IMG/VR virus record: IMGVR_UViG_3300023118_000025
Coordinates: 1 to 27,893 of that record
Length of the DNA stretch: 27,893 nucleotides
Source of the DNA: a virus
Strand: one strand, 5' to 3'
The translations under genes were made by a program, and so were the position numbers. The notes beneath the pieces were generated by a model that was not told the DNA's origin, ran no database searches, and saw nothing but the letters and a program-made list of their open reading frames with translations. Of the stretch, positions 15,398 to 21,763 are shown one piece after another; the first letter of the stretch is position 1, and each line of letters opens with the position of its first letter.

Positions 15398-16219
15398 ATG
15401 CCTAGCATCAATATCAAAACGGCTGACAACGTGTACTCAAGGCTGAGAAAGCCGTACGTGTTGCAGCCGGGAGGGTGGGTCGAGTGCAAGAAGGTATTTG
15501 TACGCGACGCCGATGACTGGAAAGAAGTCTGGCCAGGTACCTTCATCTATACGCACACTGGCACTGGCTACAACCTGAACATCGCTGCGCTGTTTGGCAA
15601 TAGTCCGTATGCCGGCAACTATATCTTCATCAACGACGGTAACATTCTGTCGACCAACCCTGCTGTTGCTGCGCTGTCTGCTGGGACATTCTCTGCAGAT
15701 GCAAAACTGCAGGTCATCAACAACGGTCTTATTGCAGGTGCCGGTGGTGGTTCAGGTGCGAATGGTGGTCCTGCGCTCGATGCCACCGCTCTCATGTCGC
15801 TGACCAACAACGGCACGATTGCTGGTGGTGGTGGCGGTGGTGGCGTCGGTGGTAGTGCGCAGATGAAGTCTGGCGGTAACAACGCAGTCTGGGCTTACGG
15901 TGGCCAAGGTGGTCGCGGGCAAGGTCCTGACGCCGCTACTGCCGGTGCGTACGGTCAGCGCGTTGCTGACCTCAATTACTACCCTAACCCTCCGCAAGAT
16001 CCAGCGGTGCCTCTGTTCGATGGTTCTGATGGTGCATCTGGCGCTGGTGGAGAAGGCGGTAACTGGGGTCAGCCTGGACGTGCCGGTTATCCGTATTGGG
16101 CTTGGACTCTGTACGCGGCTGTAGGAGCTACTGCCGGTGGTTTGGGCGGTGCGGCTATTCGTTATTCTGGCAACGTCACATTCGTTACCACGGGCGACAT
16201 TCGTGGTCAGTTGCAATAG
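15398..16219 (+). CDS. glycine-rich receptor-binding adhesin (gp38-like)
   Basis: The N-terminal 110 residues carry an attachment region (LRKPYVLQPGGWVECKKVFV, DDWKEVWP) typical of Gly-rich fibre adhesins. The rest holds Gly stretches, for example IAGAGGGSGANGGPA (112-126), IAGGGGGGGVGG (141-152) and GASGAGGEGGNWGQPG later. These are typical of a polyglycine-II sandwich as in T4-superfamily gp38 adhesins. It follows the fibre gene directly, matching the fibre-adhesin gene order. It likely sits at the fibre tip and contacts the host receptor. It is the gene most likely to vary between relatives. Confidence 0.65.
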   Translation: MPSINIKTADNVYSRLRKPYVLQPGGWVECKKVFVRDADDWKEVWPGTFIYTHTGTGYNLNIAALFGNSPYAGNYIFINDGNILSTNPAVAALSAGTFSADAKLQVINNGLIAGAGGGSGANGGPALDATALMSLTNNGTIAGGGGGGGVGGSAQMKSGGNNAVWAYGGQGGRGQGPDAATAGAYGQRVADLNYYPNPPQDPAVPLFDGSDGASGAGGEGGNWGQPGRAGYPYWAWTLYAAVGATAGGLGGAAIRYSGNVTFVTTGDIRGQLQ

Positions 16220-16242
16220 TTCATTGAAAGGGTTTTGTCGAC

Positions 16243-17136
16243 ATGGCCGATACCATCTTTAAATACCCGCTGGACCTTTTGGGGACCAGCATTGATAACA
16301 AAGCGATCGATGAAGCACACACGATCGGCACTCGAGTAGGCCGCATCTTCGTCACCGACTACGGTCCGTTCTTCGGTAACAGCGCTGTCATCGTTGATGC
16401 GGTTACTGGCAAGCCGCTGGAGCCGGTCAAGGATTACCGCCTGATCCACAAGTACAAGGAAGCCACTGACCGGGCAGGTCAGGCTGTGTACGCTGGTGTG
16501 CAGATCGTCAACCCTGACGTGAGCACCGAGATCCTGATTACCTGCCAATACGTGGGCGGCGAGTTCTCGTATTCGTACTACGCGCTCAAGCAAGCCATCG
16601 AAGCACTGCAGAACGACGACCGTCAGGTCAACTGGGGTGATTTGGTTGGCGTACCTGCGCAGTTTGTGGCAGCCCCTCACCTGCACGACATCTACGACCT
16701 GTACGGTCTGAAGTGGATGATCGAAGCCGAATATGACGTGGCTGCTGCGATCCGTGAAGGCGATGGTGCTTCCCGCACCCTGTTGCTCAAGCAGCTGTCG
16801 GATCGTGATGTTTACTGGACGGGCATCATTGAAGGTCTGCAGAAATCCTTCAAGCCGTTGGTAAGTGAGATGGTCACTTTGGGTCCAGGCGAATCGACAA
16901 CGTACGACATGAAAGACATGCTCGGCGAAGACTGGCGTCTGTGGGACATGTTGGCTGCGCAGATCCGTTCTCGTGTACAAGACCCGGACTCGACATCGCC
17001 GACGTATCTGTCGATGATCAACTCCGAAGACGTGATGACCACCGGTATCAGTACTGAGGGCATTATCACGCTGGTGAACTACCACACAGCGACGCTGGAG
17101 TTCTACGTGCGCATTGACGTACCTCGAGCTTTCTAA
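16243..17136 (+). CDS. second fibre-type/baseplate protein (297 aa), paralogous to 14045 product
   Basis: It starts MADTIFKYPLDLLGTSIDNK, then E..HTIG, PFFGNSA, W.DLVGVPAQFVAAPHLHDI and AAAIREGDG. The order and spacing match the first 190 residues of the 14045 product. The remaining part (about 190-297) lacks the fibre tip module and ends in a short beta domain (FYVRIDVPRAF), so it may be an adaptor rather than a full fibre. The shared domain resembles the 'YPLDLTGT..DN' domain seen at the N-terminus of phage baseplate and fibre proteins. GAAAGGG precedes the start. It is co-transcribed with its neighbours. Confidence 0.65.
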   Translation: MADTIFKYPLDLLGTSIDNKAIDEAHTIGTRVGRIFVTDYGPFFGNSAVIVDAVTGKPLEPVKDYRLIHKYKEATDRAGQAVYAGVQIVNPDVSTEILITCQYVGGEFSYSYYALKQAIEALQNDDRQVNWGDLVGVPAQFVAAPHLHDIYDLYGLKWMIEAEYDVAAAIREGDGASRTLLLKQLSDRDVYWTGIIEGLQKSFKPLVSEMVTLGPGESTTYDMKDMLGEDWRLWDMLAAQIRSRVQDPDSTSPTYLSMINSEDVMTTGISTEGIITLVNYHTATLEFYVRIDVPRAF

Positions 17137-17146
17137 GGAGTAAGTC

Positions 17147-18934
17147 ATGGCCGAAGTCGGACTGTCCCGCCCAGGCGGGCTGTATCGCACGGCGATCTCG
17201 TTGGACTGGGTGCTTGAAGATGAGGTTGACCGGTTTAGCTTCACGGTCAACGGTCCTCAGCCAACTATGTCGCGATACATCGCCTACGATACCCTGAATC
17301 CACCAAACCCGTTCTTGGCAATCACCCAGGACGGACGCGGTAACGTTGTTTACGATGGCGGGTTCCCAAAGTTCTACAATGCCAGTCAGTTCAATCTCAA
17401 CGCCACAGTGTTTTCTCAACTGACTGGGGCTGGCAAGTATCTGCACAACGCTTTCAACTTTTGCGCCAACCCTGCGAAGGTCGCTGTAGGCAATAAGAAA
17501 ATTCTGTTGCTCGGTGATGCCGCTGGTACACAGCCTGACTACTTGATTAAAGCAACGAGGGGCGATGGGTTTTTGACTTCGCTTCAATCGATGCTGCGAG
17601 TGGCCGGTTACACGGGTGTCTTTAAAGATCGTCTTGATTACCCTGGCGGATATTTGAACCCAACGTTTGCAGAACTCGATGAGTACTGCTGCGTATTCAT
17701 GATGAGTTCTGACTATTCTTCGGGTAGAGCGTGGATCACCGATCAGGCCGTAACGGACATGGTCAGTTATCGCGAGGCCGGCAATGGACTGATCTTCATT
17801 ACAGACCACGGCGCCAACACGAACGCTACCTTGGAACAACAGGATGCCCGTCCAGTTGGTTTCTACATGACGGCCAACCGAGTGATGCGCCAATTCGGTT
17901 CGTTCTTCACCGGCAACTTCGACCGGGTTCCGGTTAACATCGGCTTCCTGCGCAGAACGTACGGCGATCATGCGTTATATAACGGCATGTCGAACTCTGA
18001 CACGCTGGCGGCTGGCTATAGCGAATCGAAAGTGATCGTGGCCACGTATCCCGAATACACCAAGGACACTGCGCCTACGCTGAACTTTAACACTGACGGC
18101 AAATACGTTGTCTCTGTTCTTGCAGTGATGAAGGACGGTACCACCCGAACCTTCCGCTATCTGTACAACGTCGTGCTGGGTGAATTCCTGTGGTGGCGTA
18201 AGAACGATGGCACAACACTCGGCGATGTCTACGACACGTTCCGTTCTTCTTCCGACTTCCTTCCGTACATCGAGTCGGTGGGCGAAGGTACGCTGTTTGG
18301 TAACATCCTGCGTAACGGGAAAAAGATCGCTACGTTCCGACGTGACGACATCAACGGCACTTCGTTTAACTGGTTCTCCGGCACGAACGTGTTCCCTGTG
18401 GACAACGATGACGTCTTCACGATTGCTGTGCTGACACCATTCAGTTACAACAAGAACCTTGAAATCAATCGTTTCCAGCCAGCGATTGGTAACACGATCG
18501 ACTTCGCTAAAACGAAGTTCTTGTTGGCTCAGGATCAGTACGCAGGTGTTCCAACGAAGAAGGTGGTCAATGAGATCATCGAGGACGTGGATTATCTGTT
18601 CCCTGAGTACAACCTAACTGCCGTCGGTAACCCCGCACGAAACGTCAGTATCCTGAAGCAATTCGTTGCTGGGTTTGTGGGTCTGGATACAACGGCCTAT
18701 ATCTACCCGACCACGGTTGCGACCAATCAGGCGAAAGCCACGCTGACCACAGAACCTCACTGCATCATCGATGCTCAACTCAACCAAGTGTTTGAGTACG
18801 TCTATCCACAATGGGTACTCGTGCCTGATTTGACTGCACAGGACTTCTTGGGCTTCCCAAGGTTTGTCACTGGCATCACTAACGGCATCCGTTTCCGTCT
18901 CGGCGCGAAAGGCGTGATCAACCGAGTCAACTGA
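17147..18934 (+). CDS. large virion-type protein with GATase-like Rossmann region (595 aa)
   Basis: The start after TAAGGAG is strong. Residues about 115-230 read as alternating strand/helix: KKILLLGDAAG, DEYCCVFMMSSDYSSG, then QAVTDMVSYREAGNGLIFIT (about 202-222) and DHGAN. This resembles the class I glutamine amidotransferase-like (DUF4350-type) fold, in which a strand-helix-'GGGL+++' unit recurs. No Cys-His-Glu triad is evident, so the fold may be structural. The rest is beta-rich, with many aromatic residues. It sits among fibre genes and is probably part of the tail or baseplate, but this is inference. Confidence 0.65.
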   Translation: MAEVGLSRPGGLYRTAISLDWVLEDEVDRFSFTVNGPQPTMSRYIAYDTLNPPNPFLAITQDGRGNVVYDGGFPKFYNASQFNLNATVFSQLTGAGKYLHNAFNFCANPAKVAVGNKKILLLGDAAGTQPDYLIKATRGDGFLTSLQSMLRVAGYTGVFKDRLDYPGGYLNPTFAELDEYCCVFMMSSDYSSGRAWITDQAVTDMVSYREAGNGLIFITDHGANTNATLEQQDARPVGFYMTANRVMRQFGSFFTGNFDRVPVNIGFLRRTYGDHALYNGMSNSDTLAAGYSESKVIVATYPEYTKDTAPTLNFNTDGKYVVSVLAVMKDGTTRTFRYLYNVVLGEFLWWRKNDGTTLGDVYDTFRSSSDFLPYIESVGEGTLFGNILRNGKKIATFRRDDINGTSFNWFSGTNVFPVDNDDVFTIAVLTPFSYNKNLEINRFQPAIGNTIDFAKTKFLLAQDQYAGVPTKKVVNEIIEDVDYLFPEYNLTAVGNPARNVSILKQFVAGFVGLDTTAYIYPTTVATNQAKATLTTEPHCIIDAQLNQVFEYVYPQWVLVPDLTAQDFLGFPRFVTGITNGIRFRLGAKGVINRVN

Positions 18935-18945
18935 CAGGAACCACA

Positions 18946-19569
18946 ATGAACCAACCCGTACCAGAAGTTCCAATCAACGTACAACGCACCAACCCGTACG
19001 CAGGCGCCGATCGGGGGCTTTTCCTGATCCATTATCCTGATGGGCCAAAACTTGCACGCGTGCACGCTGCACGTTACGTTACGCATGGCCCTAACGGCGC
19101 TGTGGGCGTTTTGGAGTATCAGGTGATGCAGTACAGCCAGATGCCGTCAACGCCTGCTGAGTACGCTGCTGGTGAGCTTCTGAATGCTCCGGATGGTTCA
19201 CAGTGGTTCGACCGTCTGGTGCGTGGAGCTGTCCTCGATCCGATCCTCGTTGAGTATTGGGTCACCGACAGCTTCATCAACTGGTACCACGGTGAAGATG
19301 GTGCGAAGCTCACTCAGCAAGAAAAGGACAAGGTGAAAGTTCAGGGCACTGAGTTCACCACGACCATGGGCGGCTTCGCTGGCTTGAAGGGTATCGAGCT
19401 GAACGCCACCTACAACTCGGTAGATGGCGCTCCGATCTCTCGCATCTCTGCAGTGCTCGAGATCGAGTACGAGCGCGACGGTGAAACGTTGCACACCGAG
19501 GAGAGCAATCTGCCCGCTGGCGAGTTCGATCCAGTGCGCCAAGCTCTCTCCATCCTCAAGACCAAGTAG
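18946..19569 (+). CDS. unknown protein in fibre block (207 aa)
   Basis: ATG 18946 follows CAGGA. The protein has a beta-rich N-terminal half (GLFLIHYPDGPKLARVHAAR) and a mixed second half with a charged C-terminus (EIEYERDGETLHTEESN). It has no known motif. It lies between the large virion-type gene and the lysozyme, with gaps of 11 and 9 bases, so it is co-transcribed with both. Confidence 0.75.
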   Translation: MNQPVPEVPINVQRTNPYAGADRGLFLIHYPDGPKLARVHAARYVTHGPNGAVGVLEYQVMQYSQMPSTPAEYAAGELLNAPDGSQWFDRLVRGAVLDPILVEYWVTDSFINWYHGEDGAKLTQQEKDKVKVQGTEFTTTMGGFAGLKGIELNATYNSVDGAPISRISAVLEIEYERDGETLHTEESNLPAGEFDPVRQALSILKTK

Positions 19570-19578
19570 AGGTGTATC

Positions 19579-20316
19579 TTGGCTGATCAAAAAACTACCG
19601 TGAAACAAACCCAGACCTGGCTCAAGACGCTTGGCTTCTACAAACTGGCTGTAGACGGTGACTGGGGCAATGGATCGAAGAAGGCGCTGGATGATCTTCT
19701 GAACTCCACATTGGACAACACCAAGGTCTTCGGTGTGGCCAAGTTGGCGTGGGGTTCCAAACTCAAGGATGCCGAGATCGCTCGCGTCAAGCAAATGGTT
19801 GCGAACCTGCGTTGGCCTCCATTGGCTCTGCAGTGGATCATGGGCAACATCGCGTTCGAGACGGGTCGTTCGTTCCTGCCGTCCCAGACCAACGGTATCG
19901 GTGCTACTGGCTTGATTCAGTTCATTCCACCGACTGCCATCGTCTATTTCAACACCGCTGCTCAGATCGCCGCAATGACGGCCGAGCAGAAGAAGGCAGC
20001 TGGTAAAGAAGCCTGTGCGCGTCTCGGCAAGATGACTGTCCTGGAGCAGCTGGAGTATGTTGAGAAGTACTTCATGCCGTACGCCGGTAAGGTCAACAAC
20101 GTCGGTGACGCGTACCTCGCCATCCTCTGGCCGGCTGGCGTAGGCAAGCCTGACGACTACGTGTTGTGGTCCAAAGACAAGCAACCTACCAGCTACGCTC
20201 AGAACGCTGGACTGGACATGAACCTCGACGGTACGGTAACGCGTGCCGAATGTACTCACCGTGTGACCAACCTCCTCGTGGAAGGTTTCATCGGTGACAA
20301 GGTTCGTTCGTTCTAA
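19579..20316 (+). CDS. lysozyme/transglycosylase with peptidoglycan-binding and EF-hand-like segments
   Basis: The start is TTG 19579, with GAGG six bases upstream; no earlier in-frame ATG exists and the first internal Met is deep in the domain. Residues about 6-40 form a peptidoglycan-binding domain (QTWLKTLGFYKLAVDGDWG). The catalytic region has AFETG (92-96; E94 the probable acid) and a GLIQF motif (111-115) as in goose-type/SLT lysozymes. Residues 213-224 (DMNLDGTVTRAE) match a canonical calcium EF-hand loop. The architecture is that of phiKZ gp144-like endolysins. It has no signal peptide. It may be the endolysin, or a virion-associated lysozyme because it follows the fibre genes. Confidence 0.75.
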   Translation: MADQKTTVKQTQTWLKTLGFYKLAVDGDWGNGSKKALDDLLNSTLDNTKVFGVAKLAWGSKLKDAEIARVKQMVANLRWPPLALQWIMGNIAFETGRSFLPSQTNGIGATGLIQFIPPTAIVYFNTAAQIAAMTAEQKKAAGKEACARLGKMTVLEQLEYVEKYFMPYAGKVNNVGDAYLAILWPAGVGKPDDYVLWSKDKQPTSYAQNAGLDMNLDGTVTRAECTHRVTNLLVEGFIGDKVRSF

Positions 20317-20337
20317 GCAAAAAAAAAAAGAAGCAGA

Positions 20338-20368
20338 CATACAGCCCGGCGCAATGCCGGGCTGTATG
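20338..20368 (+). terminator. bidirectional hairpin with conserved TATGCTG tail
   Basis: A 13-bp perfect stem CATACAGCCCGGC/GCCGGGCTGTATG with loop GCAAT lies between the convergent genes ending at 20316 and 20378. CTGTC follows on the plus strand. On the left is A11 (20319-20329) then GAAG, like the 7911 hairpin. Confidence 0.75.
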
Positions 20369-20377
20369 CTGTCTTAG

Positions 20378-21481
20378 TTACATTCGGTGAGCTTTGGTCA
20401 GAGCAGCGATCTGTGATTCGATTACATCGGAAGGTACAATGGCGTCATCGAACACCGCACCCAATTGCTTAGCTACACCTTCCATCGCGCTAAGCCAGCT
20501 GCTGTAGCCGACGAACATGATTTTGTAATCTTCCATCTTTTCGAGACTGACTTTTGCTTCGCCGGCCACCTGTGGATCGAATGTAAAATTAAACGATTTA
20601 CCACCTGCCCCATACGCCATGTTGATTCCACTACCGGAATCGTCAATCACGAACGTCTTTGTCCCACGACGGAGGATAGTCAGATACGTGATCTGGCTCT
20701 GATTGCGCAGGGGACTCAGAGGGCGCAGATCAACTGTTTCAGTGCCGATGCCGTCGAATACACCATAGAACAATCCATCGAAGAAACCTTTGGCTGGCGC
20801 TGGTTTCAGGCAGCTTGGGTCAAAGGCCACCCGAAAGTTCTCGGTGACCGTATCGCCCATCAGCTCACCCCAGCGAGCCATGAACTCCTCAACGATGTAT
20901 TGCTCAATCCAACCACCTTGTTCACTCGATACAAAGCCGCAGTGGTGGAACTTAGTAACTCGGTCAAGGCAGTTCGTTTTGTGAGTGAGGAAGAACTCGC
21001 CGTTGTAATCCTCGTTGATGTACCAGCTCCCATGCAGGCTGGTATTTTCATCTGAGAAACCGAGCGCGGTGGTCGGATAGTTCTTATTGCGGAAGTCCAC
21101 GCTCCAGATACGGTTCAGCTCCATCTTTGCGAACATGTGCTGACCCTTGGCGTAAAGACGACCGAGCTTAGCAACACCACCGTCGAATTCTCTGACCGAA
21201 CCTTGCAGTTGTTCGATCAGGTTCTCGTAGCTGCTGACGCCGATGTCTCGGTCAGCCAGATATTCTGTGATCTCTTTCAAGAAGTAAGGGCTACCGATAC
21301 GGCTACGGATGTCGTGGTCGGACATCTGAGCCGTGATCTCAGTAGTACCTAAGGACAACCCGATCTCCAGCTGGTAGTTGGGGACGATCACGGTGTATAA
21401 ACCCGTTGGGGCAGACAGTGGCTGGTTCAGGTCGTGCAGGATTACTTGTACGCCATCGATGACTACAGTTGGGTTTTGCAT
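20378..21481 (-). CDS. unknown protein, probable virion (367 aa)
   Basis: ATG 21481 follows AAAGGAAA. The protein has a beta-rich N-terminus (VVIDGVQVILHDL), a central region with FLTHKTNCLDRVTKFHHCGF (two Cys and two His within 15 residues, a possible metal site) and a small-residue-rich segment near 300 (IDDSGSGINMAYGAGGKSF). No known family is visible. It is transcribed from the minus strand downstream of the portal gene, after a 282-base gap with two hairpins. Confidence 0.75.
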   Translation of the reverse strand: MQNPTVVIDGVQVILHDLNQPLSAPTGLYTVIVPNYQLEIGLSLGTTEITAQMSDHDIRSRIGSPYFLKEITEYLADRDIGVSSYENLIEQLQGSVREFDGGVAKLGRLYAKGQHMFAKMELNRIWSVDFRNKNYPTTALGFSDENTSLHGSWYINEDYNGEFFLTHKTNCLDRVTKFHHCGFVSSEQGGWIEQYIVEEFMARWGELMGDTVTENFRVAFDPSCLKPAPAKGFFDGLFYGVFDGIGTETVDLRPLSPLRNQSQITYLTILRRGTKTFVIDDSGSGINMAYGAGGKSFNFTFDPQVAGEAKVSLEKMEDYKIMFVGYSSWLSAMEGVAKQLGAVFDDAIVPSDVIESQIAALTKAHRM

Positions 21482-21596
21482 GATACTGTTTCCTTTTGTT
21501 TACCCTAGAGGTTATTCTCGTCAGGTAGTAAATAGGTTTTGACTAGCCATTGTCCGGCGTTGTCAGTAGTATCATGTATCGCTGTAATTTTATTCG

Positions 21597-21627
21597 TTGC
21601 AGCATAAAGGTAGGGTTAGCCCCTACC
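21597..21627 (-). terminator. short hairpin with TATGCTGCAA tail (distal copy)
   Basis: The stem GGTAGGG/CCCTACC (21609-21615, 21621-21627) has loop TTAGC. On the minus strand it is followed by TTTATGCTGCAA. It is shorter than the convergent-junction hairpins, but shares the TATGCTG tail. Confidence 0.5.
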
Positions 21628-21722
21628 CTATTTATAGTTAAATATAGAACCCTTACCCTAAGCCGAACGAGTCGATTGCACTATACAAATACACCAAAAA
21701 GTAAAAAGTTACAATCTAACTA

Positions 21723-21756
21723 TTGCAGCATAAACGGATGGGCCGAAACCCATCCG
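21723..21756 (-). terminator. hairpin behind the portal gene with TATGCTGCAA tail
   Basis: The stem CGGATGGG/CCCATCCG (21735-21742, 21749-21756) has loop CCGAAA. It lies seven bases downstream of the portal stop on the minus strand and is followed there by TTTATGCTGCAA. It is probably the portal gene terminator. Confidence 0.6.
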
Positions 21757-21763
21757 CAAACAC

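Larger units (their letters stand above)
21482..21763. other. AT-rich 282-base gap with two hairpins and a TATAAATA box
   Basis: This gap between two minus-strand genes holds two copies of an exact 12-mer (TTGCAGCATAAA at 21597-21608 and 21723-21734), each next to a GC-rich hairpin. Minus-strand TATAAATA (21636-21629) matches the T4-type late promoter box and could drive the 21481 gene. Minus-strand GTATAG also occurs around 21686-21691. A 74-codon plus-strand frame runs through both hairpins and is not considered coding. No good small ORF is seen. Confidence 0.5.
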
